A program made the translations under genes and the position numbers. A DNA stretch of 37,852 nucleotides, taken from positions 1 through 37,852 of the IMG/VR virus record IMGVR_UViG_3300042451_000939. One strand, 5' to 3'. Each line of letters begins with the position of its first letter. Position 1 is the first letter of the stretch. The DNA comes from a virus. The notes beneath the pieces were generated by a model. The model was not told the origin of the DNA. It made no database searches and saw only the letters and a list, made by a program, of their open reading frames with translations. Shown here one piece after another: positions 30,517-36,969 of the stretch.

Positions 30517-30852
30517 ATGGAAAAGAAATTAGGAAAAATTGAATCGGTAAGATTCGGACACGGTGGTTATCAAGACGCCTGTATTGGTTTATCGGTTACA
30601 CTTGGTAACGGTAGTTGGGGTGTTGGTGATTTCAAAGGTGCTTGGGACCCGGAGATGATTAAACGTAGTGAGCACACTAAGTGGACTGAAGAAGATAGAA
30701 GTAAAGGTATTGACGAAACAATTAGGTTTGTTTCAAAACTTCTTAAGGATGCGAAGGTAGATAGTGTTGATAAATTGAAAAACATTCCTGTCGAAGTAAC
30801 TTTTGAAGGGATGATGTTAAAGGAGTGGAGAATATTAACTGAAGTGTTATGA
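30517..30852 (+). CDS. Conserved-type phage protein (GGYQ motif), 111 aa
   Basis: I use ATG at 30517 (MEKKLGKIES) rather than the upstream TTG at 30508. FGHGGYQDACIGLSVTLGNG, then WGVGDFKGAW and the end LKEWRILTEVL are a signature I associate with a small, widespread phage protein of unknown function. It is soluble with mixed strands. It overlaps the next ORF by 4 bases. Confidence 0.68.
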   Translation: MEKKLGKIESVRFGHGGYQDACIGLSVTLGNGSWGVGDFKGAWDPEMIKRSEHTKWTEEDRSKGIDETIRFVSKLLKDAKVDSVDKLKNIPVEVTFEGMMLKEWRILTEVL

Positions 30853-30998
30853 TTAAAAGATTGTTCTCAAAATTTATAGAACATAGATTCACTGATGTTG
30901 TAAATGGTAGACCAGTTAATCTATACCAATGTAAAGACGGTACATACTTTCTTGCTCATTCAAAATTTGATTCGTTATTTTTTTATATAACATTATAA
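30849..30998 (+). CDS. Small unknown protein (49 aa)
   Basis: ATG at 30849 overlaps the previous stop (ATGA), and its own stop overlaps the next ATG (TAATG). It encodes MIKRLFSKFIEHRFTDVVNG followed by a strand-rich tail ending in SLFFYITL. The double overlap supports translation. No family recognised. Confidence 0.55.
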   Translation: MIKRLFSKFIEHRFTDVVNGRPVNLYQCKDGTYFLAHSKFDSLFFYITL

Positions 30999-31219
30999 TG
31001 CAACCATTTAAATTCTTTCAACGAAACCCATATAAAGATAAGTGTCGACTAGAAATTGGTTCGTCATTTATTTTTCGTGGTTATTATTGTACCGTGACAA
31101 TAATGGGATTCAACCATTTCAATTACGTGATTCAAGAAAACGGTAGAGAGTGTATGATGCATTATGATTATTATTTAACCACACCGTCTGCTGCGGGTAG
31201 ACAATTAAACCGAAGATAA
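30998..31219 (+). CDS. PFKFF-tagged small protein (73 aa)
   Basis: MQPFKFFQRNPYKDK is the first of five N-termini in the window that carry PFKFF or a close form. The rest is strand-rich (FIFRGYYCTVTIMGFNHFNY) with a Met-His-Tyr segment. Neighbouring copies of the tag are coded with different codons. The protein has no catalytic motif. See the finding on the PFKFF tag. Confidence 0.65.
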   Translation: MQPFKFFQRNPYKDKCRLEIGSSFIFRGYYCTVTIMGFNHFNYVIQENGRECMMHYDYYLTTPSAAGRQLNRR

Positions 31220-31223
31220 TTTT

Positions 31224-31388
31224 ATGAGACTAAATGTTGAATTATTTGATGTGTTCATCCAAAGAAATAACAGGAATTGGTTTTCACTGATAGAAATTAA
31301 TAAGCAAGAATGCTTACTTTATTTGGAATGGGGACAAGGTTGGAAGATACAGATTAGTTTTTTATTTGGACTAATTAAAAATTATTAA
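31224..31388 (+). CDS. Small unknown protein (54 aa)
   Basis: ATG at 31224 gives MRLNVELFDVFIQRNNRNWF and ends in WKIQISFLFGLIKNY. A hydrophobic C-terminus suggests membrane contact. It lies between two PFKFF-tagged genes and probably shares their transcript. No family recognised. Confidence 0.5.
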   Translation: MRLNVELFDVFIQRNNRNWFSLIEINKQECLLYLEWGQGWKIQISFLFGLIKNY

Positions 31389-31389
31389 A

Positions 31390-31866
31390 ATGAAACCATT
31401 TAAATTTTTCCAAAAGGAAGTTAAAGGAACTCTAGACTCTTTAGATGGTGAGAATGGAGCAACCGCATCATTCAACGACGACACACCTGACGGTTATGTG
31501 TATAGAAGACATTTATATCACACAAACCGTGAACTATATGATAGACTTCGTCACCCCAACAATGAGATGGAGCAATATTTTTATGAAAGAGGAATTAGAG
31601 AAACACCAAGAGGTCAGTTTGGTACACCAGAGAGACATCGAGATATTATAAGAAGGATTAACGAACAAAGAGATTTAAACGATAATCCAATAAGATTATT
31701 CCAAACAACAACAGTAACAAAAGTAAATCCGAAGTGGTGGATGAAGATTAAGATGTTCTTTCAAGAGGCCAATTTTAATGGTGAAATTGCGGGTATTATT
31801 TTTATTGCCGGTTCATTAACTATTGCGGTCATTCTTACCATATCAAAATTATTAAACGCGTGGTAA
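31390..31866 (+). CDS. PFKFF-tagged protein with C-terminal TM (158 aa)
   Basis: MKPFKFFQKEVKGTLDSLDG carries the tag. A polar middle with many Arg and Glu residues (ETPRGQFGTPERHRDIIRR) is followed by KWWMKIKMFFQEANF and a C-terminal transmembrane helix (about 133-153, IAGIIFIAGSLTIAVILTI). It would be a tail-anchored membrane protein with the tag on the cytosolic side. Function unknown. Confidence 0.65.
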   Translation: MKPFKFFQKEVKGTLDSLDGENGATASFNDDTPDGYVYRRHLYHTNRELYDRLRHPNNEMEQYFYERGIRETPRGQFGTPERHRDIIRRINEQRDLNDNPIRLFQTTTVTKVNPKWWMKIKMFFQEANFNGEIAGIIFIAGSLTIAVILTISKLLNAW

Positions 31867-32183
31867 GAGATTTTAAATTCCTACAAGACAACGATGGGGG
31901 AGATGAGTTGGAACGACCTATCGAGGATTGGAATGGTGCGTCGTGGATGTTTGGTAGAATTGAGAACCTGGACCAATATGAATATGATATCGTCACCGAA
32001 AATCATTACGGTATCCGTTCATTCTTGGGGCACTTCCCTAGTGGACATATAGTAACAATTTTATCAATCACAGGTCCAAATGGTGGACCACACACGATAG
32101 ATAATGAGGGACTTGGTTGGGGTTTTGATATACTAAACGATTTGATTAGTGTTCAGTGGGTAAGATTTAGATATGGAAATTAA
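31860..32183 (+). CDS. PFKFF-related tagged protein with GTG start (107 aa)
   Basis: The start is GTG at 31860, overlapping the previous stop. The first residues MVRDFKFLQDNDGG match the tag as FKFLQ, which supports the GTG. The body is soluble and acidic with a WNGASWMFGRIENLDQYEYD segment and a Gly-rich loop. No catalytic motif. It precedes the glycosylase by 10 bases. Confidence 0.6.
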   Translation: MVRDFKFLQDNDGGDELERPIEDWNGASWMFGRIENLDQYEYDIVTENHYGIRSFLGHFPSGHIVTILSITGPNGGPHTIDNEGLGWGFDILNDLISVQWVRFRYGN

Positions 32184-32193
32184 TTTATAAAAG

Positions 32194-32661
32194 ATGAATA
32201 TATTTTATTTAGATAGAAATCCTACAATATGTGCAAGATACCACAATGACAAACACGTTGTCAAGATGATACTCGAGACTGCCCAATTACTTTGTGGGGC
32301 ACATTGGGCAATAGGTTCAGAAGCGCCATATAAACTATCACATAAGAATCACCCTTGTGCCATATGGACAAGAACCAACATTGAAAACTACAGATGGTTA
32401 TGTATGTTGGGCATTCAATTGTGTTGGGAATATAAACGAAGATATCTTAAAACACATAAATCATATGATATTATTTTATGGTGTTGTGATAACCCACCAA
32501 ACTTACCTGATGGTAAGTTTATTGAACCTCCATTGGCGATGCCTGATGAGTACAAAGAAATGTGTCACGTTCAATCTTATAGAAACTACTACAACTTTGC
32601 CAAGAGTTCATTTTCAAAATGGAAGAACGGCAACATTCCCGAATGGTTTATTACAATGTAA
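32194..32661 (+). CDS. Pyrimidine-dimer DNA glycosylase-like protein
   Basis: MNIFYLDRNPTICARYHNDKHVVKMILETAQLLC is the usual start of this phage family, although I show only part of it in any row. HKNHPCAIWTRTNIENYRWL and ALC-like GIQLCWEYKRRYLKTHKS continue the family pattern. Such enzymes begin repair of UV-induced pyrimidine dimers by base cleavage. The 155 residues are close to normal. It overlaps no other gene and is followed by the oxygenase after 5 bases. Confidence 0.75.
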   Translation: MNIFYLDRNPTICARYHNDKHVVKMILETAQLLCGAHWAIGSEAPYKLSHKNHPCAIWTRTNIENYRWLCMLGIQLCWEYKRRYLKTHKSYDIILWCCDNPPNLPDGKFIEPPLAMPDEYKEMCHVQSYRNYYNFAKSSFSKWKNGNIPEWFITM

Positions 32662-32666
32662 CAACT

Positions 32667-33158
32667 ATGATAATAATTGATAACTTTTTAGAGGATCCAG
32701 ACAGAATAAGGGAAGAAGCGTTGGAGTTGACATATACCAAAGCCGAACCCGATTCACCAGGATGGAGGGGATTCAGATGTCTTTATACTAATATGACTGG
32801 AGATGAACTCACAGAACTAGTGAGGGAGAAACTAATTGAGTTGGACCCGAAGTTTAGTAATCCGTTTCTAAGATGTTACTTTCATTATACCTTGAATGAG
32901 GATATGTTCAATACGATACATACCGATGGGGTATTTGACTATGCGGGTGTGATATATCTAACACCTAACCCACCACTAAATTCTGGAACGGTATTCTATG
33001 ATGATAACAATGAACAGATAGACTATGTGGAGAATGTGTATAATAGATTAACCATTTATCCATCAACCATCAGACATTCAATAAAGGAATCATTCGGGGA
33101 TAATATAACCAATGGAAGATTGGTTTACACCATATTTTTTAAAATAAACTTTAAATAA
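32667..33158 (+). CDS. 2-oxoglutarate/Fe(II) oxygenase
   Basis: I use ATG at 32667 (MIIIDNFLED) rather than an earlier in-frame start inside the glycosylase gene. The iron ligands are His85 and Asp87 in TIHTDG, with His137 in TIRHSI. Arg151 in NGRLVY can bind 2-oxoglutarate. The layout fits DUF6445-like or prolyl-hydroxylase-like proteins. The substrate could be a protein, nucleic acid or small molecule. With the pyrimidine-dimer glycosylase beside it a DNA base is attractive, but nothing shows it. The family is fairly sure. Confidence 0.78.
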   Translation: MIIIDNFLEDPDRIREEALELTYTKAEPDSPGWRGFRCLYTNMTGDELTELVREKLIELDPKFSNPFLRCYFHYTLNEDMFNTIHTDGVFDYAGVIYLTPNPPLNSGTVFYDDNNEQIDYVENVYNRLTIYPSTIRHSIKESFGDNITNGRLVYTIFFKINFK

Positions 33159-33344
33159 ATGTCACAAAATACATTTAGAAAAACAATTATTGATAAACGT
33201 CTTGAAGAATTATCTGATAAGGTAAGAAGAGGTATACCAATAAAAATGAGTGAGGCGTTGGAGGTCGTTGAATACCAAGAGATGTTAAAGAAAAACAAAA
33301 TTACTTTAAAAGATAAGATTATTAATTTTTTTAAAATCAAATAA
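33159..33344 (+). CDS. Small basic helical protein (61 aa)
   Basis: MSQNTFRKTIIDKRLEELSD is followed by helices with VRRGIPIKMSEALEVVEYQ and a lysine-rich end (LKDKIINFFKIK). It begins directly after the oxygenase stop. Likely nucleic-acid associated or scaffold-like by composition only. No family recognised. Confidence 0.55.
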   Translation: MSQNTFRKTIIDKRLEELSDKVRRGIPIKMSEALEVVEYQEMLKKNKITLKDKIINFFKIK

Positions 33345-33345
33345 T

Positions 33346-33603
33346 ATGACACAGATTTGGAAATATAGAGTTGATGTAGGTACTATAATGATGCCGAAAG
33401 GCGCAAAGATATTAACTGTTCAAATGCAAAATGACATCCCTCATATGTGGGCGATTGTTAATGTTGATGCTGAGTTAGAAGAGAGAGTATTTGAAATTCA
33501 CGGTACAGGTCATAACATTAGAAATATTGATGAATATGAGTACATTGGTACATATATCGATAATCCTTTTGTTTGGCATCTATTTGAATTAATTAAAAAC
33601 TAA
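33346..33603 (+). CDS. DUF7352-like phage protein (85 aa)
   Basis: WKYRVDVGTIMMPKGAKILTVQMQ, then MWAIVNVDAELEERVFEIHGTGHNI and YIGTYIDNPFVWHLFE reproduce the order of a small family of unknown function frequent in phages. It is a single soluble domain with no catalytic residues. It lies 1 base after the 61-aa gene. Confidence 0.7.
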   Translation: MTQIWKYRVDVGTIMMPKGAKILTVQMQNDIPHMWAIVNVDAELEERVFEIHGTGHNIRNIDEYEYIGTYIDNPFVWHLFELIKN

Positions 33604-33607
33604 TAAT

Positions 33608-33919
33608 ATGAAACTAGGAGAATTTATCAAGAACTTCAGTCACAACAACATCATTAGATTACACCACAGAATTAAAGGTGGTCACCAATGTGTATTAGAA
33701 GATTGGAATGATGTCTCAATGGACCACGAGATATTAAAAGGTAAAGGTAAGAACCGTCACTACATTAACAATGAGGTGTTGGGTTTAACTGGTATATATT
33801 TCCAACAAGGACACACACATTACCCTGAAGCAATTAACATTGTTATTGAGGAGTTAGAGAACCAACCAATGATTGAAGAAACTAAAGATGAGATAGTATA
33901 TGAATCTGATACCTTTTAA
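33608..33919 (+). CDS. Conserved-type phage protein (103 aa)
   Basis: MKLGEFIKNFSHNNIIRLHH and the motif DHEILKGKGKNRHYINNEVL followed by HYPEAINIVIEEL resemble a small phage protein I have seen without a function. It is soluble and mixed. It overlaps the next gene by 20 bases. Confidence 0.62.
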   Translation: MKLGEFIKNFSHNNIIRLHHRIKGGHQCVLEDWNDVSMDHEILKGKGKNRHYINNEVLGLTGIYFQQGHTHYPEAINIVIEELENQPMIEETKDEIVYESDTF

Positions 33920-34154
33920 ATTCTTTAAGGGGAAGATTTATACTGATGAGTACACCATACCATATGGTATGTCTTATCGTCATTGGAATCTATTACCCCA
34001 GGATTTAAAGAATGGTCCACACGAATATATGTTATTATACATCCAAGGATGGGAGGATGCCCTATCCGCCGTGGCATCAAATCCATATAATAATGAAACC
34101 TATATGGGGTTATGGTATAGGGGATTCAACGATTGTCGAAGAAGAATTGGATGA
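33900..34154 (+). CDS. PFKFF-tagged protein (84 aa)
   Basis: MNLIPFKFFKGKIYTDEY carries the tag five residues in. The body has a WEDALSAVASNPYNN helix and YMGLWYRGFNDCRRRIG. It is the last gene of the 30201-34154 run and is followed by a terminator (34199-34225). No catalytic motif. Function unknown. Confidence 0.62.
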   Translation: MNLIPFKFFKGKIYTDEYTIPYGMSYRHWNLLPQDLKNGPHEYMLLYIQGWEDALSAVASNPYNNETYMGLWYRGFNDCRRRIG

Positions 34155-34198
34155 CAAACTCGGTAGTAAAACACGTCCAAACTCGGAAGTTATAGTAA

Positions 34199-34225
34199 AG
34201 CCCATCGAAATCGATGGGTTTTTTA
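34199..34225 (+). terminator. Terminator of the 30201-34154 operon
   Basis: CCCATCG, loop AAAT, CGATGGG, then TTTTTT. A 7-bp perfect stem. Confidence 0.85.
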
Positions 34226-34275
34226 TTGCCATTAATTTTGAAATATAAATTATATTATGTATATTCTATTTTATA

Positions 34276-34560
34276 ATGAAAAAGATGGTTATAGTGCTAA
34301 TGTTATTGGGAGTGATAACATTGGAGGCGAGGCCCAAGTATAGGATAGAATCTTGGGTATATAATGGATCAACGTACTATCTACCTCAGAAAAGGGTATG
34401 GTACAGGACGAATTACTTCTATTTGCCGTTCAAGGTATGGAAGTCGGGGGATTATCCATTCTTATATAAGTCCCAAGCTCAGGACATTATACAGAATTGG
34501 AAGAATGATTATCAGGAGAAGATGGACTATAAGAGGTCCAGGTATTATACAGAAGAATAA
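34276..34560 (+). CDS. Secreted protein with signal peptide (94 aa)
   Basis: MKKMVIVLMLLGVITLEA is a signal peptide. The mature part is basic and aromatic (YRIESWVYNGSTYYLPQKRV, then NYFYLPFKVWKSG) with many Tyr and Trp, and ends with a charged helix. It should act in the periplasm or outer membrane. It has more AGG, ATA and CTA codons than the genes before it, a change that continues to the right edge. No family recognised. Confidence 0.6.
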   Translation: MKKMVIVLMLLGVITLEARPKYRIESWVYNGSTYYLPQKRVWYRTNYFYLPFKVWKSGDYPFLYKSQAQDIIQNWKNDYQEKMDYKRSRYYTEE

Positions 34561-34600
34561 ACTCATCCCGGGGGGAATAATAATTATAACTCAATAACGT

Positions 34601-35203
34601 ATGGAACTAACAACCAAACAATGTAAAAAATGTCAATTAGACAAACCAAGAACAGAATTTAATAAACATAACAGAGCAAAAGATGGTTTACACGTATATT
34701 GTAAACCCTGTCAGAAAGAATACAGTCACAATTACGATATGAAACGTAAAACGGCATATAACTATGATGACCCGTTTTATAAGGAGAATACTAAGGTATG
34801 TCCAAGATGTAATGTTGAGAAGATCCTATTTGAATTCACAAGAGACTTCAAGGGGACTAACGGATTAAAGGCACACTGTAATGAATGTAGGAAACCCTAC
34901 TATAAGAAACTAAAGAAGGAGGATTACAATCCGGTGGTGTATAATATTATAAACAAAGTTAATGGTGAGGTTCTATATGTAGGTGAAACTGAAACCCCAC
35001 AAATGAGAAAGGATAAACATTTCTCCACCCACGCCAAATCACCCATATCCAGAAGAATATCCAAAGGGGAGTTAGATGTGAATAGTCTATCCTTTGAGAT
35101 TATAGAACAGGTTGAAGATAAGATAACCAGACGTGAAAGGGAGACCTATTGGATAAATGAGAAGAAACCCAGGTATAATATTATGAAGGTATATAAGGAC
35201 TAA
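34601..35203 (+). CDS. GIY-YIG endonuclease with two zinc-finger-like repeats
   Basis: Two repeated zinc-binding units come first: Cys8, Cys11, Cys34 and Cys37, then Cys67, Cys70, Cys93 and Cys96. Each unit has CxxC-(x)n-EF-(x)n-CxxC spacing. A GIY-YIG domain follows: VVYNIINKVN (Tyr114) and VLYVGETE, with Arg136 (MRKDK) and a Glu near 179 in RERETYWINEKKPRYN. The YVG replaces the second half of the usual GIY-YIG signature. It is likely a free-standing homing-type endonuclease that cuts a target site in a related genome. No intron is visible around it. Confidence 0.82.
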   Translation: MELTTKQCKKCQLDKPRTEFNKHNRAKDGLHVYCKPCQKEYSHNYDMKRKTAYNYDDPFYKENTKVCPRCNVEKILFEFTRDFKGTNGLKAHCNECRKPYYKKLKKEDYNPVVYNIINKVNGEVLYVGETETPQMRKDKHFSTHAKSPISRRISKGELDVNSLSFEIIEQVEDKITRRERETYWINEKKPRYNIMKVYKD

Positions 35204-35230
35204 TCTCTATATCTTTTTTGTTGGTGTAAT

Positions 35231-35240
35231 ATATTTATTA
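35231..35240 (+). promoter_or_regulatory. Class B motif for the 195-aa tagged gene
   Basis: AATATATTTATTAAG, 19 bases before the ATG at 35259. It has the ATATTTATT form also seen at 22920. Confidence 0.5.
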
Positions 35241-35258
35241 AGAAATAGAATAACATAT

Positions 35259-35846
35259 ATGAACAAGACAATAAAATTAACACAATCCGAACTCACTGAC
35301 TTAGTGAAACGTGTAATAAAGGAGAACGTTAACTCTGTATCATCTGATGGATATGGTATGTTAAATAAGAATCAACAAGGTGATGTTACCGAAGATATGG
35401 CAGCAACATCTGGTTCAGCATCTAATAGTTTCACATCATTCTTGGTTCAACAAGGATTTAAAGATTGGTCAGGAGGAAAACCTGCAAGTTACGGAATGAA
35501 TTTCCATTATATATCTAGAAAACCTAAGACACCAGCTAATCTTAGTTGTAGTGTTGGACAAGAGACTGGACAGAAAGGAATTGGTATCGACATTAGTTTT
35601 GATGGTATAATTGAAAGAGCAGAAAGGTATAAGACAAGTCAAGAATTTATGGCTAAAAGTGCAATTCCGAAAATTGAAAAGTTAGCTGGAAAGGACTTTG
35701 ATTGGAACAACAAAACAGGTCCTGAATCAAGATTCACATTGTCCATTAAAAATGTTCCTGTAGAAAGGGCTATACAAATAATCAAATTGTATAATCAAAT
35801 TAAAATGGTTGGTCCATATTCACAGGTAAAGAAACCTATGGTATAA
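35259..35846 (+). CDS. N-terminally tagged protein (195 aa), probable packaged protein
   Basis: MNKTIKLTQSELTDLVKRVI then K-E-N is the clearest copy of the tag with the 74-aa protein. After a short linker the remainder has FTSFLVQQGFKDWSGGKPAS and a C-terminal part with strands and a helix (VERAIQIIKLYNQIK). No enzyme motif. It has a class B motif and ends before a terminator (35871-35899). A structural or internal virion role is inferred. Confidence 0.65.
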   Translation: MNKTIKLTQSELTDLVKRVIKENVNSVSSDGYGMLNKNQQGDVTEDMAATSGSASNSFTSFLVQQGFKDWSGGKPASYGMNFHYISRKPKTPANLSCSVGQETGQKGIGIDISFDGIIERAERYKTSQEFMAKSAIPKIEKLAGKDFDWNNKTGPESRFTLSIKNVPVERAIQIIKLYNQIKMVGPYSQVKKPMV

Positions 35847-35870
35847 GTAATTTTAAAATGAAAAATTAGA

Positions 35871-35899
35871 AACCCTTCACTAACCTGAAGGGTTTTTTT
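35871..35899 (+). terminator. Terminator after the 195-aa gene
   Basis: AACCCTTCA, 6-base loop, TGAAGGGTT, then a T run. The stem is perfect over 9 bp. Confidence 0.9.
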
Positions 35900-35908
35900 A
35901 TGGAATAT

Positions 35909-35939
35909 TTTGATATATCCTAAAAAATCCTTATCTTTG
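35909..35939 (+). promoter_or_regulatory. Class A promoter for the 90-aa gene
   Basis: TTTGATATATCC begins at 35909 and TATCTTTG is at 35932-35939, 19 bases after TTTG. The ATG follows at 35959. Confidence 0.78.
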
Positions 35940-35958
35940 TAGAATAAACAGTAAGAGT

Positions 35959-36231
35959 ATGAAAGAGAGAAAACCATTTAAGTTTAACAGTATGAGATTC
36001 CTTAGTAAAGAGGAATGTGATAGAATGTGGGAAAGGTTGGAGGAAGCCAAAAGACTTGGTAAGGTAATCACCTCACATAATAGGTTGGTTACCGAACACG
36101 AGTGGCTTGACCACCATATTAATGAGAATGTTCTAATAGAGAACTATGAGGAATGTGCAAGACTTCTTAAGATAAAGAACGAAACCCCTTATAGTAGTGA
36201 GAGGACTAAGGTATTATCCTTGATATCATAA
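35959..36231 (+). CDS. PFKF-tagged protein (90 aa), unknown
   Basis: MKERKPFKFNSMRFLSKEEC has the PFKF core but lacks the second Phe. The rest is helical and charged (MWERLEEAKRLGKV, then EHEWLDHHINENVL). It has its own class A promoter, unlike the other PFKFF genes, which lie in one operon. Its stop codon directly precedes the structured non-coding tract at 36232. Confidence 0.62.
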   Translation: MKERKPFKFNSMRFLSKEECDRMWERLEEAKRLGKVITSHNRLVTEHEWLDHHINENVLIENYEECARLLKIKNETPYSSERTKVLSLIS

Positions 36232-36888
36232 CAACCTGAAGGGAGGGAGACGAGAGTCTCCCGACCGATTACACTTTGTTCCATCGGGTCTTCTACACCG
36301 TTCTAGTATCCGTTTACGGTTACAAAATTTACCCCTAATTTATTCCCGTTTTTATACCCTAAAACAGTACTTTTTTTAGTGACAAATTGTCGGGATCTTT
36401 TTATATACACAAATATGTGACTATATGTCCGGTTTTTGGGTTCTAGTATATACCACCCACATTTTACCACTTCTTAACACATCTGTGTTTTCTCGGTAGG
36501 AACTGACCCATTCGTGAATCGTGATCTGTTTTTTATATTTTTTTATAAAGGGTATACTTTTATACATACATATATACAGATTATACCCGTTCATATAATG
36601 ATATAACCGTTATTCCGGTCGGGGACTCTGTCGAGATCCCCTCCCTTCATCCCGAATTATAATATCTCTAATGTAATACTTCATTCTTTGTGAATCTCAT
36701 AATCAAACCACGTAGTTCCATTATGAATCTTCTAAAGAAACCTACGGTTTATTACAAATATTATAATTAAGGGATGTCATACACCAGGTTCTAGTACTTC
36801 CCCTGAAGGGGTCCGAAGGACCCCGCCAAGTAATACACCAGTATACGGGATGAAGGGCCGACCGAAGGGAGGCCCGTAATGGAAATGG

Positions 36889-36901
36889 GCCAAACATTAT
36901 T
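36889..36901. repeat. 13-bp repeat copy 1, GCCAAACATTATT
   Basis: Part of a 15-bp inverted pair (GGGCCAAACATTATT) with the copy at 36940-36954. It is a direct repeat of the copy at 37711-37723. Confidence 0.8.
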
Positions 36902-36939
36902 TACAAAAAATTAGATGTAACAACATCGATTGTAATACG

Positions 36940-36952
36940 AATAATGTTTGGC
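36940..36952. repeat. 13-bp repeat copy 2 (inverted), AATAATGTTTGGC
   Basis: Reverse complement of GCCAAACATTATT. With the copy at 37711-37723 it brackets one minus-strand gene as inverted ends. It may also form the downstream hairpin of that gene. Confidence 0.8.
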
Positions 36953-36969
36953 CCCGAACCCTACTCCAA

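Larger units (their letters stand above)
36232..36969. other. 738-base non-coding tract with extensive inverted repeats; candidate structured RNA
   Basis: No ORF of useful length exists on either strand. Visible complementarity includes: an 11-bp pair 36237-36247/36639-36649; a 12-bp pair 36643-36654/36846-36857; hairpin GGGAGAC-gaga-GTCTCCC (36245-36262); hairpin GGGGACTC/GAGATCCCC (36621-36641, one bulge); overlapping hairpins CCCC-tgaa-GGGG (36800-36811) and GGGGTCC-gaa-GGACCCC (36808-36824); and a 15-bp pair 36887-36901/36940-36954. The two long pairs share bases 36643-36649, so they exclude each other. The + strand is pyrimidine-rich, which suggests that transcription, if any, comes from the minus strand. 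TTCTAGTA occurs three times. Confidence 0.6.

Noticed and set aside
36410-36440. GACTATATGTCC and its reverse complement as a piece of a group I intron
   Set aside because: Only one short element resembles the intron core; the P, Q and R elements and split exons were not found, and the GIY-YIG gene is free-standing.
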